Made by a program: the position numbers and the translations under genes. A model generated the notes under the pieces. The model had not been told where the DNA came from. It saw only the letters and a program-made list of their open reading frames with translations, and made no database searches. Source: Anaerolineae bacterium (GTDB lineage Bacteria; Chloroflexota; Anaerolineae; Aggregatilineales; Phototrophicaceae). Taken from it: 64,000 bases of DNA. Shown here one piece after another: positions 20,139 through 28,979 of this stretch; the stretch's first letter is position 1; every line of letters begins with the position of its first letter. The stretch is taken from the NCBI GenBank assembly GCA_020849765.1, contig JADLAY010000034.1, positions 496,001-560,000 of the forward strand, in the 5' to 3' direction.

Positions 20139-20921
20139 ATGGATCTAGGATTGCAAGGCAAAGTCGCCATGGTTGCCGCATCGAGCAAAGGCCTTGGCTT
20201 TGGTATCGCGCAGGCAATGGCTGCCGAGGGCGCGCGCCTCTCGATGTGCAGTCGCACAGCACATGAAGTGAAAGCCGCCGCCTCGCGTTTGACGGATGCG
20301 TTCGGCACGGAAACGCTGGCAGCCACCTGCGACGTGCGCCGGGCCGACGACATCCACGCCTGGGTCGATGGCACGATCACACGCTGGGGTCACGTCGATG
20401 CGCTGCTCGTCAATGCCGGAGGGCCGCCCGCCGGGCTGCTGCTCAGCTTCGACGATGCGCAGTGGCAGGCCGCGTTTGAACTCACCCTCCTGAGCACCGT
20501 CCGCATGATCCGCGCCGTCGTCCCGCACATGCCTCTAGGTGGCGCCATCCTGACCGTGACCTCGTCGTCCGTACGCGAGCCGATTGAGCGGCTTGGCCTG
20601 TCAACCGTCATGCGCTCCGGCGTCGCCGGGTTGGTCAAGACGCTGGCCGACGAACTCGCGCCGCAGGGTATCCGCGTCAATAACCTGATCCCCGGTCGCA
20701 TCCAGACTGACCGCGTCACCCAGCTCGATCAAGCAGAAGCGACGCGCACGGGCAAATCCGTCGAAGATGTTGAGGCGCAATACATCGCTCGTATCCCGCT
20801 CCAACGCCTCGGCAGCATCGAGGAATTCGGCGCCGCGGCGGCGTTCTTGCTCTCGCCCGCGGCTTCTTATATTACCGGCGCATCGCTCAGGGTCGACGGC
20901 GGCCTGATGCGTTCCATCTAG
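20139..20921 (+). CDS. Atypical short-chain dehydrogenase/reductase-like protein (YxxxK lost)
   Basis: 260 residues with a Rossmann fold: nucleotide-binding ASSKGLGFGIA (residues 14-24), NAGG (92-95), Ser143 region TSSS, and C-terminal ITGASLRVDGG. At the catalytic positions the usual Tyr-x3-Lys is Ser155-x3-Arg159. A subgroup of beta-ketoacyl-ACP-reductase-like SDRs with the same kind of change (SNVAR-type) is known, so this is probably a family trait and not a fresh mutation. Activity and substrate are uncertain. First of three same-strand genes (SDR, creatininase-like, Ldh-like). Confidence 0.9.
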   Translation: MDLGLQGKVAMVAASSKGLGFGIAQAMAAEGARLSMCSRTAHEVKAAASRLTDAFGTETLAATCDVRRADDIHAWVDGTITRWGHVDALLVNAGGPPAGLLLSFDDAQWQAAFELTLLSTVRMIRAVVPHMPLGGAILTVTSSSVREPIERLGLSTVMRSGVAGLVKTLADELAPQGIRVNNLIPGRIQTDRVTQLDQAEATRTGKSVEDVEAQYIARIPLQRLGSIEEFGAAAAFLLSPAASYITGASLRVDGGLMRSI

Positions 20922-20933
20922 GAGACATCTTTC

Positions 20934-21632
20934 ATGCGAATCAGCGATCTCAACTGGATGCAGGTCGAAGATTATCTCAAGCGCGACGACCGCTGCATCC
21001 TGCCGCTCGGCAGCACGGAGCAACATGCCTACCTGAGCCTGGCGACGGACAACATCCTGGCCGAGCGCATCGCGACCGAGGCGGCCGAACCGTTGGGCAT
21101 CCCCGTCTTCCCCGTCTTTGCTTACGGCATCACGCCAACCTTCCGCGCCTTCCCCGGCAGCATCAGCCTGCGCATCGAGACGTACCTGCGCGTCGTCGGC
21201 GACATCCTGGACAATCTCGCGGCGCAGGGCTTCCGCCGCATCGCCATCGTCAATGGGCACGGTGGCAACGTCCCAGCGCAGACCTACTGCGTCGAATGGA
21301 TGGCGGATCATCCCGGCTGCGCGGTTAAGTTCTACAACTGGTGGAATGCGCCGCGCACCTGGGCCAAGGTCATGGAGATCGATCCGGTGGCGTCGCACGC
21401 CTCGTGGATGGAGAACTTCCCGTGGACGCGCCTGCCCGGCATCGCTCAACCCGCCGAGCAAAAACCGCGCATCGACGATGCCCGGCTGCGCGTGCTGGCA
21501 CCGCCCGCCGCGCGCGAGTATCTCGGCGATGGCAATTACGGCGGTCTCTACCAGCGGTCGGACGAAGACATGCAGGCCATCTGGCAGGTGGCGCTTGAGG
21601 AGACGCGCGATTTCCTCACACAGAATTGGTGA
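20934..21632 (+). CDS. Creatininase-family amidohydrolase
   Basis: 232 residues. Metal-ligand motifs of the family are present: STEQH (E29, H31), D39 in ATDN, and NGHGGN around residue 105. Relatives hydrolyse creatinine, or N-formyl and other amide bonds in cofactor or riboflavin-derived biosynthesis; the substrate here cannot be told. It begins 12 bases after the SDR stop behind GGAG, so the two are one operon. With the following Ldh-family gene this suggests a small catabolic set. Confidence 0.92.
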   Translation: MRISDLNWMQVEDYLKRDDRCILPLGSTEQHAYLSLATDNILAERIATEAAEPLGIPVFPVFAYGITPTFRAFPGSISLRIETYLRVVGDILDNLAAQGFRRIAIVNGHGGNVPAQTYCVEWMADHPGCAVKFYNWWNAPRTWAKVMEIDPVASHASWMENFPWTRLPGIAQPAEQKPRIDDARLRVLAPPAAREYLGDGNYGGLYQRSDEDMQAIWQVALEETRDFLTQNW

Positions 21633-21709
21633 TAAGGCCATCTGCTGTGAGGGGTTCGATTTGCTGCTACACTCACGACGTTCCGGACTAGTGAAAAGAG
21701 GTTGTTGCG

Positions 21710-22702
21710 ATGCGTGTACCCGTCGACGAACTGAAGAAGACGACTCTACAAGCGATCTTGAACTCCGGCTACGATGCCGCGGAAGCCGAAACCATCCTCG
21801 ACGTGCTCATGTACGCACAACTGCGTGGCAACAACCAGGGCATCATCAAGCTGACCGGGGCAGGTATGCCCAAAAGTCCGGCGGCGGGCGAAATCCGCAT
21901 CGCGCGTGAGACGAAGTTATCAGCACGTGTTGACGGTGCGCAGAATCAGGGCATGGTCGTCCTCACCCGCGCGACCGGCATGGCGCTGGAGAAAGCCAAA
22001 GCGCACGACTTCGGCATCGTCGGTACGTTCAACACCTGCACGTCGACCGGAGCCATTGGCTATTACGCCAGCCGCATCGCCCGCGAGGGATTCATCGGCC
22101 TGATCTTTGCCGGGTCGACCACTTACGTCTCGATGTACGGATCGTACGAGCCGCTCTTCGGCACCAATCCGCTTGCAATCGGCATCCCCAGCGCGGAGAA
22201 GCCGATCGTCTTCGACATGGCGACGTCGGCTATGGCCTGGTATGGCATTCTGGAAGCGAAACTGGCGGGCAAAACGCTGCCGGAAGGCATCGCCTTTGAT
22301 CGCGACGGCAACCCGACGACCGATCCGGCGGCGGCGCTCGAAGGCGCGATCCGCCCGTTTGGTGGCTATAAGGGCGCTGCTTTGTCGTTGATTGTCGAAG
22401 TGCTGACGGGGCCGCTGGTCGGCGCGGCCTTCACCGGCCTGGGCGACGATCATAAGACCAATTGGGGCTGTCTTGTGATGGCGATCAATCCGGAGCTGCT
22501 GGTCGAGCGCGAGACGTTCTTGAGCGATGTCGCCAGGCTGACCGAACGCGTCAAGTCCGCCAAAGCCCTGCCCGGCGTCGATGAGATTCTCATCCCCGGC
22601 GAACGCGGCGACCGCATCCTCGAAGCTGTGCTGCAAAGCGGCTCAATCGAGGTCGAGGACAATCTGTGGAGCGCGCTGCAAGAAGTGGCCGCTCGCGCCT
22701 GA
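21710..22702 (+). CDS. Malate/L-lactate dehydrogenase-family (Ldh_2) oxidoreductase
   Basis: 330 residues of the NAD(P)H-dependent family that includes ureidoglycolate, sulfolactate and delta-1-piperideine-2-carboxylate dehydrogenases. Typical segments: SYEPLFGTNPLAIGIPS, IVFDMATSAMAWYGI, IRPFGGYKGAALSLIVEVL and the closing IPGERGDR. It oxidises or reduces a 2-hydroxy or 2-imino acid. 78 bases after the creatininase-like gene; GAAAAGAGG upstream of the ATG. Substrate unknown. Confidence 0.9.
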   Translation: MRVPVDELKKTTLQAILNSGYDAAEAETILDVLMYAQLRGNNQGIIKLTGAGMPKSPAAGEIRIARETKLSARVDGAQNQGMVVLTRATGMALEKAKAHDFGIVGTFNTCTSTGAIGYYASRIAREGFIGLIFAGSTTYVSMYGSYEPLFGTNPLAIGIPSAEKPIVFDMATSAMAWYGILEAKLAGKTLPEGIAFDRDGNPTTDPAAALEGAIRPFGGYKGAALSLIVEVLTGPLVGAAFTGLGDDHKTNWGCLVMAINPELLVERETFLSDVARLTERVKSAKALPGVDEILIPGERGDRILEAVLQSGSIEVEDNLWSALQEVAARA

Positions 22703-22740
22703 ACCAGTCCGACCGGCGCGAGCGCTGTCCTTCGCAGAGC

Positions 22741-22953
22741 TTACGATTCATCTCCCGACGAGCGCGACTGGCTGACGAGGATCAGACCGACGCCGACCAC
22801 CGCCAGCAGACCGAGGAGCAAGACGCCCAGGTCGACACCGGCGGGCGCTTCTGCGGCGGCCTCGGCAGCCTGTTCCTGCGCAAATGCGGCGCTGTTCAGC
22901 AGAAAGATCGCCAGCGCGCTCGTGTAGATCACCCATTTACGGTTCCGCAACAT
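22741..22953 (-). CDS. Small exported membrane protein, 70 aa
   Basis: An N-terminal signal-like segment (WVIYTSALAIFLLNSAAFA), an alanine/glutamate-rich stretch, and a second transmembrane helix (VDLGVLLLGLLAVVGVGLILV) ending in a short polar tail. The reading frame is closed by a proper stop and sits alone between the Ldh-like gene and the DASS transporter. No family recognised; sequence is low in complexity, so confidence is moderate. Confidence 0.6.
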   Translation of the reverse strand: MLRNRKWVIYTSALAIFLLNSAAFAQEQAAEAAAEAPAGVDLGVLLLGLLAVVGVGLILVSQSRSSGDES

Positions 22954-23038
22954 CGGGGAATGCTCCTTGTAGTCGTTGCACTATGGGCGTATTGTACCGC
23001 GCACAGGTCGCAGATCGCATCACCAATCATCGGCCCTG

Positions 23039-24907
23039 TCACGTCAGCGGAAACAGCCAGGGCAGCACAAGCAGCGACACGATTAAACCCAACACGATCA
23101 AAGGCACGCCGACGCGGACGTAATCCATGAACTTGTAGTTGCCCGCGCCGATCACGAGTGTATTGACCGGCGAGGCCAACGGCGTCGCAAACGCCATCGA
23201 CGAGGCGACAGCGACGGCCATCAGGAATGCCTGCGGCTGCGCGCCCAATCCTTCGGCGGTCGCCAGCGCCAGCGGCGCGATCAAGACGGTCGTCGCCGTG
23301 TTCGAGAGCACCTGCGTCAGAGTGACCGTCAGCAGGAACAAGCCCGCCAGCACGGGCACCAGACCTAGCTGGCCGAGCGTATTGATGAAGCCACCCGCGA
23401 ACAGATCGACCAGGCCGACCTTCTGCAGGGCGACGCCCATCGGCAGCATGCCCGCCATCAGCACCAGACTCCGGAGATCGATCGTGTCGTAGGCATCGTC
23501 AATCGTCAAACAGCCGGTGATGACCAACCCCAGCGCGGCGATCAGGCTCGCCGGTGCGAGATCGAGCACGTTGAAGGCGACCAGCAGTACCATCCCGACC
23601 AGCAGCAGGAGCGCAATCGGCGCTTTGCGCGGCTGAGTGAAGGCGCCGATTTCGAGTGCTTCCGGCTCGCCCATGACGATGAAGTCCTGGCGCAGCTTCT
23701 TCAGGTTGAAGATGTGCTTCCATTCGCCCTGTACCAGCAGCACGTCGCCAAACTTGATCGGCGTGTCTTTCACGCTCAGTACGGCATCACTGCCGGGCCG
23801 CCGGATCTCCATCACGGTCAGGCGGTAGGTCGTGCCGAACTGGATTTCGCTCAACGTCTTGCCGATCAATGGCGAGCGCGGGCGCAGCAGCACTTCGGCG
23901 ATGCCGACCTCGTTGGTGATGATGTCGTCCTCGACGACCGGCTCCGCCGCCACGATTGCCAGCTTGAGCGCACCCGATGCACGCCCCACATCTTCCGCCT
24001 TGCCCTGCACCAGCAGGACGTCGTTCGTTTGCAGGCGCGTATCGGAGCGGGGCATCTGGCGCGACGCGTGCCCATTGCGCTGCCAGGGCGCAACCCACGA
24101 CGGCTCGTCGCGTGTGCCGCTGATGATCGAAACCACGTTCAGATTGTGATCCTGACGTAGACCGCTCTCGCCAAGCGCCTGCCCGACCAGCGGCGAATCA
24201 TCCTGTACGCGCAGGCGAAACAGACTGCCCGGCAGCTCGTAGAGCGTGAACAACTGGCCCGGCGTCGCCACCGACTGCGCTGGCGATTCCTGCTTGCGTT
24301 CCGGCAGCCAGTAGCGCCCGATGCCGATCAGATAGACGACACTGACGATCAGCAGGAGCAGGCCAATCGGCGTAAAGCTGAAGAATTCGAACGGCGCATA
24401 CCCGGCCTCGCGCAGCGTCTCCGAGACGAGCAGATTCGGCGGCGTGCCAATCAGCGTCAGCGCGCCGCCCATCAATGCGCTGTAGGCCATCGGGATCAGC
24501 AGCCGGGACGCCGGGACACTCAGCCGCCGCCCCAGACTGATCACGGGCGGCAGCATCAAAGCGACGACGCCGGTTGAACTAATAAAGGCCGACATCAGCG
24601 CCGTCGAAACCATCAGGACGCCGAGCAAACGCCGTAGATCACCCCCTGCGATGCGCAGAATACGCGACGCCAGCACCCCGGCCAATCCCGTCTGGAAGAC
24701 CGCGCCACCCACGATGAAGAGTGCCGCGATGCTGATGACCGCCTTGTTGGAGAACCCGGCCAGCCCTTCCTCAATCGTCAGGATGCCCGTCACCATCAGG
24801 GCGATCATCACGCCCACGGCGACTACGTCGATGCGAACGATTTCGGTGATGAACAGGATGAGGGCGGCGACGAGGATGATCAGGGTGATCCACATGTCAG
24901 GCGTCAT
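23039..24907 (-). CDS. DASS/SLC13-type ion transporter with two TrkA-C domains
   Basis: 622-residue inner-membrane protein. Two blocks of transmembrane helices (about 1-210 and 430-622) flank a cytoplasmic segment holding two RCK_C (TrkA-C) domains, e.g. FRLRVQDDSPLVGQ and AEVLLRPRSPLIGKTL. The transport motifs are SSTGVVALMLPPVIS and TLIGTPPNLLVSE in the first half, and SNTATTVLIAPLAL and ASPVNTLV in the second. Relatives move sulfate or di/tricarboxylates with Na+. ATG 24907 fits the GGAG site best; ATG 24916 is possible. Confidence 0.9.
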   Translation of the reverse strand: MTPDMWITLIILVAALILFITEIVRIDVVAVGVMIALMVTGILTIEEGLAGFSNKAVISIAALFIVGGAVFQTGLAGVLASRILRIAGGDLRRLLGVLMVSTALMSAFISSTGVVALMLPPVISLGRRLSVPASRLLIPMAYSALMGGALTLIGTPPNLLVSETLREAGYAPFEFFSFTPIGLLLLIVSVVYLIGIGRYWLPERKQESPAQSVATPGQLFTLYELPGSLFRLRVQDDSPLVGQALGESGLRQDHNLNVVSIISGTRDEPSWVAPWQRNGHASRQMPRSDTRLQTNDVLLVQGKAEDVGRASGALKLAIVAAEPVVEDDIITNEVGIAEVLLRPRSPLIGKTLSEIQFGTTYRLTVMEIRRPGSDAVLSVKDTPIKFGDVLLVQGEWKHIFNLKKLRQDFIVMGEPEALEIGAFTQPRKAPIALLLLVGMVLLVAFNVLDLAPASLIAALGLVITGCLTIDDAYDTIDLRSLVLMAGMLPMGVALQKVGLVDLFAGGFINTLGQLGLVPVLAGLFLLTVTLTQVLSNTATTVLIAPLALATAEGLGAQPQAFLMAVAVASSMAFATPLASPVNTLVIGAGNYKFMDYVRVGVPLIVLGLIVSLLVLPWLFPLT

Positions 24908-25187
24908 GACAGGCATTGCTCCGCTGGTGGGCCAGAGTGTTTCACACACCCTGGAGTGTAACATTCATCACAGAATTGAATGTCTGGAAACGAAGAAGCT
25001 GTCTTTTCGCCGATGCGGCTAGCGATCAGCACGTGTCATAAGAATACGGAGCGGCCGTGCTGCACCCAATATCGGATCGCTTGCCTTATCACAGCCCAGT
25101 ATCCACCAGGATGTGGCGCTGGCAAAACGACAAGCGTCATGGGTTCTGGGTGGTATTTTTCACTTTCTGCGGAGCAAAGGGGCCGTA

Positions 25188-25601
25188 TCAGGGAACGAGT
25201 TTCCACGGCCAATTGACGCAGGCCGCGACTTCGGGAAACAGCACGTAATCGCCCGTGCCCTTCATCACCAGCGTGATGACCTCCCGGTCGCCGAGCGCCG
25301 CCCTGGCGGTTTGCATCGTCTTGCCGCTGACGCATACATCGTCCACCAGCAGGATGCGCTGCGCATCGTCGGGCAAGCCGGGCGCTGTCACCAGCCGCGG
25401 CGGCTCATAGATCGGCGTATTGTCCTCCGCGCGATGCTGGACGCGCATCAAGGCCAGCGGCTTGTCGAGCTGATGGGCGATCAACGATGCCGGAACAATG
25501 CCGCCCGTGGCGATGCCAACGACGTAATCGACCTCTGGCAGTGCCAGATCCTTCAACCGGTGGCTGATGGTCGTGAAATCGAGCGAAACCTTGTCATCCA
25601 T
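25188..25601 (-). CDS. Purine-type phosphoribosyltransferase
   Basis: 137 residues. The PRPP-binding loop is ILLVDDVCVSGKTMQTA, preceded by the strand YVVGIATGGIVPASLIA. This matches xanthine/guanine-type or adenine-type phosphoribosyltransferases of salvage. A C-terminal tryptophan-containing tail (NWPWKLVP) may cap the purine, as in xanthine-guanine enzymes. The start is uncertain: ATG 25601 lacks a ribosome-binding site, and upstream GTG 25613 or ATG 25640 would add 4 or 13 residues. Confidence 0.85.
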   Translation of the reverse strand: MDDKVSLDFTTISHRLKDLALPEVDYVVGIATGGIVPASLIAHQLDKPLALMRVQHRAEDNTPIYEPPRLVTAPGLPDDAQRILLVDDVCVSGKTMQTARAALGDREVITLVMKGTGDYVLFPEVAACVNWPWKLVP

Positions 25602-25825
25602 GGGGGCACTCACGCGCGATAACTCTGTGAACAGCCCCATCAGTATAGCAGTCGCAGCCCGAATCGCGGGAGCTTCAGCCACCCACCAATCTCGTACCGG
25701 ACTTCGGGAACATACCTGCGCATGGGTTCGCCTAAGCGCGGTGCCGGTGGTAAACTCCAGCGCACAAATCACGGGCGCGGCAGTCTCGCCACTACGCCGC
25801 ACAACCTTTATTGAGGAGACACTTT

Positions 25826-27853
25826 ATGCTGACCCTGGTTGAGAAAATGGTCTTTCTCATGCTGGCGCTGTTTGCCCTCGGCGCGACCTACGCTGGCTTC
25901 CGCGACATGTACCTGACCATCAATCGTGGCCAGGGCAAGCTGTATTTGACCGATCTCCCACGCCGCGCCTGGAACGCCCTGTGGATTTATCTATCCCAGC
26001 GGACGACGCTGCGTACCCGGCGCATCACCAGCCTGTTTCATCTGGGCATCGTCTGGGGCTTCACCTATTACTTCCTGGTCAATACGCTCGACGCGATCCG
26101 CGGCTACGTCCCTGGTTTCGAGGAGTCGCTCAAAAACCTGGGCCTGATCTACGACCTCTATCGCCTGGTCGGCGATGTCTTGAGCATTGCCGTGATCGTG
26201 GGCGTGGTCTATTTCATTCTGCGCCGCTTTATCCTGCCGAATCGCGCGCAGCTTCAATATCACGACAACGTCCTGCTCCATCCTAAGGTGAAGAAGGGCG
26301 CCATCACTCAGGACTCACTGATCGTCGCCATCTTCATTCTGATCCACGTCGGGGCGCGCTTCCTGGGCGAAACGGTCGTCGTCTCGCAAACGCCCGATCC
26401 CCTGATGCCGTTCGCGTCGCTCATCGCGCCGATCTGGTCTGGCCTGTCCGCCGATGGCGCGCGCGTCATGGAGCATTTCTTCTGGTGGCTGGCGCTCGGC
26501 GGCATCCTTGTCTTCACGCCGTATTTCGCTTACAGCAAACATGCGCACCTGTTCATGGCCCCGCTCAATTACCTGACTCGCCCGCAGCGCACGTCGCTCG
26601 GCGAGATGGAAAAGCTCGACTTCGACGATGAAGACCGCGAGCAGTTCGGCGCCAACAAGCTCGAAGACCTGACCAAGACCAACATTTTCGACGGCTTCGC
26701 CTGCATCATGTGCAATCGCTGCCAGGATGTCTGCCCGGCTTATACGACCGGCAAGGAACTGTCGCCCTCGGCCTACGAGGTCAACAAGCGCTACCTGATG
26801 CGTGACAACCTGCACGATCTGGCCGGTGGCGCGGCATCCCCATTCCCGCTGATCGGCAGCGCCATCAGCGAGTCCGCCGTCTGGGCCTGCACCTCGTGCG
26901 GCGCCTGCATCGATATCTGCCCGGTTGGCAACGAGCCGATGCTCGACATCCTCGACATCCGCCGCGACGCCGTGCTGACGCAGGGCGAGTTCCCGCCGGA
27001 GCTTCAGGCTGCTTTCAACGGCATGGAGCGCCAGGGCAACCCGTGGCAGATCGGCGAGGGCCGCTTCCGCTGGGCCAATGGCCTCGACTTCCCGGTGCCG
27101 ACCGTCGAGGAGAATCCCGATTTCGACGTGCTCTACTGGGTCGGTTGTGCCGCCAGCTACGACGCACGCGCACAGTTGACCGCTCGTGCGCTGGTCAAGG
27201 TGCTGCACAGCGCAGGCGTCAGCTTCGCCGTGCTGGGCGAGCGCGAAAGCTGCACGGGTGACAGCGCACGCCGCGCGGGTAACGAATATCTCTATCAAGA
27301 GATGGCACAGGCCAACGTCGAGACGCTCAACGAGGTCAACCCGAAACGAATCGTCGTCACCTGCCCGCACTGCCTCCACAACCTGGGCAAGGAATATCAC
27401 CAGTTCGGCGGCGATTACGATGTCATCCATCACACGGAATTGATCGACGAGTTGATCACCGCTGGCAAGCTGCCTAAGAGCGCGCATCCCAGCCAGCAGT
27501 CGAATGTCACCTTCCACGATCCCTGCTACCTGGGCCGCCACAACGGCGTCGTCGAAGCGCCGCGGACGGTGCTCGAAAGCCTGGGCACCAGCGTCACGGA
27601 AATGCCGCGGCATGGCACCAGTTCGTTCTGCTGCGGTGCGGGCGGCGCGCAGTTCTGGAAGGAAGAGGAACACGGCGATAAGCCGGTCAACATCGAGCGT
27701 TACGAAGAGGCCAAAGCCACCGGCGCGCACGTCGTCGCCGTGGGCTGCCCGTTCTGCATGCAGATGTTCACGACCGCGCAGACGGCCGTCAGCGATGGCC
27801 CGGAGATCAAGGACGTGGTTGAGCTGATCGCCGAGCGGCTGCCGGACGCTTGA
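25826..27853 (+). CDS. Membrane-bound Fe-S/CCG electron-transfer protein
   Basis: 675 residues. The N-terminal ~250 residues have five or six transmembrane helices with histidines, like the heme b NarI/DsrM domain. A ferredoxin-like part follows with CIMCNRCQDVC and CTSCGACIDIC for two [4Fe-4S] clusters. Two CCG domains complete it (CPHCLHN ... and DPCYLGRHN ... SSFCCGAGG), as in heterodisulfide reductase subunit D. This combination in one polypeptide matches proposed ETF:(methyl)menaquinone oxidoreductases that feed acyl-CoA oxidation electrons to quinone. Two enoyl-CoA hydratases in the window fit that role, but no etfAB is present here. GAGGAG precedes the ATG. Confidence 0.85.
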   Translation: MLTLVEKMVFLMLALFALGATYAGFRDMYLTINRGQGKLYLTDLPRRAWNALWIYLSQRTTLRTRRITSLFHLGIVWGFTYYFLVNTLDAIRGYVPGFEESLKNLGLIYDLYRLVGDVLSIAVIVGVVYFILRRFILPNRAQLQYHDNVLLHPKVKKGAITQDSLIVAIFILIHVGARFLGETVVVSQTPDPLMPFASLIAPIWSGLSADGARVMEHFFWWLALGGILVFTPYFAYSKHAHLFMAPLNYLTRPQRTSLGEMEKLDFDDEDREQFGANKLEDLTKTNIFDGFACIMCNRCQDVCPAYTTGKELSPSAYEVNKRYLMRDNLHDLAGGAASPFPLIGSAISESAVWACTSCGACIDICPVGNEPMLDILDIRRDAVLTQGEFPPELQAAFNGMERQGNPWQIGEGRFRWANGLDFPVPTVEENPDFDVLYWVGCAASYDARAQLTARALVKVLHSAGVSFAVLGERESCTGDSARRAGNEYLYQEMAQANVETLNEVNPKRIVVTCPHCLHNLGKEYHQFGGDYDVIHHTELIDELITAGKLPKSAHPSQQSNVTFHDPCYLGRHNGVVEAPRTVLESLGTSVTEMPRHGTSSFCCGAGGAQFWKEEEHGDKPVNIERYEEAKATGAHVVAVGCPFCMQMFTTAQTAVSDGPEIKDVVELIAERLPDA

Positions 27854-27919
27854 AAAACCTGCGCGGCGGCGGATTAGCCGGACTTCACAGGCGAAAGTTG
27901 CTCTGCTAAAATCGGCGCC

Positions 27920-28381
27920 ATGGATGATGCCGCCTGGATGCGTCTCGCACTTGCGGAAGCCGAAAAAGCCGTCGCCCACGGTGACGTGCCCATCGGCGCA
28001 ATCGCCGTCCATCAGGGGCAGATCATCGGCAGCGGTTATAACTGCCGTGAGCGCGATGACGACCCGACGGCGCATGCAGAGATGCTTGCCATTCGCGAGG
28101 CCGCTCACATCCTGGGGCGTTGGCGTCTCGACGATGTGACGATCTACTGCACACTTGAGCCGTGTGCCATGTGTGCGGGCGCGATGGTCTTGGCCCGAAT
28201 TCCGCGACTGGTTTACGCAGCGCCGGATTTGAAGGCGGGCGCGGGGGGCAGCATCATCGACATCCTGCGCCATGACCGGCTCAACCACCGGGTCGACGTG
28301 CAGGGCGGCTTACTTGCTGATGAAGCGTCGGCGCAGATCCGCGCTTTTTTCGCGGGCCTTCGAAGAGATGGCCAGAAGTAG
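27920..28381 (+). CDS. tadA: tRNA-specific adenosine deaminase
   Basis: 153 residues. Zinc ligands H52 (HAE, with catalytic E54) and C82/C85 (PCAMC) are present. It makes inosine at position 34 of tRNA-Arg(ACG). Length and motifs are those of TadA, not of cytidine or guanine deaminases. 66 bases after the Fe-S protein and 45 bases before tRNA-Ser on the same strand. Confidence 0.96.
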   Translation: MDDAAWMRLALAEAEKAVAHGDVPIGAIAVHQGQIIGSGYNCRERDDDPTAHAEMLAIREAAHILGRWRLDDVTIYCTLEPCAMCAGAMVLARIPRLVYAAPDLKAGAGGSIIDILRHDRLNHRVDVQGGLLADEASAQIRAFFAGLRRDGQK

Positions 28382-28426
28382 CATCACTCGCCAGAACCGA
28401 CGGTCGCTGGCACGACAACATCATAC

Positions 28427-28516
28427 GGAGAGGTGCCGGAGTGGTTGAACGGGCTCGTCTCGAAAATGAGTATGGTCGTAAGGCCATCGAGGGTTCGAAT
28501 CCCTCCCTCTCCGCCA
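28427..28516 (+). tRNA. tRNA-Ser(CGA)
   Basis: 90 nt including an encoded CCA. Acceptor stem GGAGAGG/CCTCTCC, discriminator G, anticodon loop CTCGAAA (anticodon CGA), a long class II variable arm (TATGGTCGTAAGGCCATC), T arm GAGGGTTCGAATCCCTC. Confidence 0.97.
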
Positions 28517-28521
28517 CAAAC

Positions 28522-28549
28522 AACAACCCGCCGTAACTGGCGGGTTGTT
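28522..28549. terminator. Terminator after tRNA-Ser (bidirectional)
   Basis: AACAACCCGCC (28522-28532) pairs perfectly with GGCGGGTTGTT (28539-28549), 6-base loop. On the minus strand the stem is followed by TGTTTG, so it can also end the 28575 gene. Confidence 0.75.
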
Positions 28550-28574
28550 CATTTACGAGAGGCCGCTTGATAGC

Positions 28575-28919
28575 CTAGTCGATCTGAACCTTGACCTTGG
28601 TCTTGCCCGTGGTCGACTGCGGACGATCCGACGACTCCTGCGACTTGCGATTCTTGTCGATCTCACGGCTGGCCTTCTCTAGCTCGTTGATGGCCGAGTC
28701 GACCAGGACCTTGAAGCCTTTGACGAATTCGCGGCGTGCCTCGCCACCGTGCTCCTTGAAGCCAGGCGGGAAAAGGGCGTCGATGGCCTTGCCCGCTTCT
28801 TCCATGGCTTTCCGCTGATGTTCGGCGAAACGAGTGAAAGCATCCCACACGTCATTGGCGGTCTGCTCGGTATTCTCCGCGTTTGCGTTACCGTTGAGTT
28901 GCTCATCCATAGTGCTCAT
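28575..28919 (-). CDS. Small helical protein of unknown function, 114 aa
   Basis: No family recognised. The core (about 25-90) predicts two long amphipathic helices (NDVWDAFTRFAEHQRKAMEE; REFVKGFKVLVDSAINELEKA), flanked by polar N- and C-terminal tails with S/Q/K-rich composition; no membrane segment. It may pack as a helical bundle or coiled coil, broadly like phasins, but no phasin signature is clear. Three in-frame ATG codons occur close together; 28919 is taken because GAGG lies just upstream. Confidence 0.65.
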   Translation of the reverse strand: MSTMDEQLNGNANAENTEQTANDVWDAFTRFAEHQRKAMEEAGKAIDALFPPGFKEHGGEARREFVKGFKVLVDSAINELEKASREIDKNRKSQESSDRPQSTTGKTKVKVQID

Positions 28920-28979
28920 GTTCCTCATGCATCATTGCATTCACATCCTATTATACGCACTCATGCGTCAGGAGTTGCA

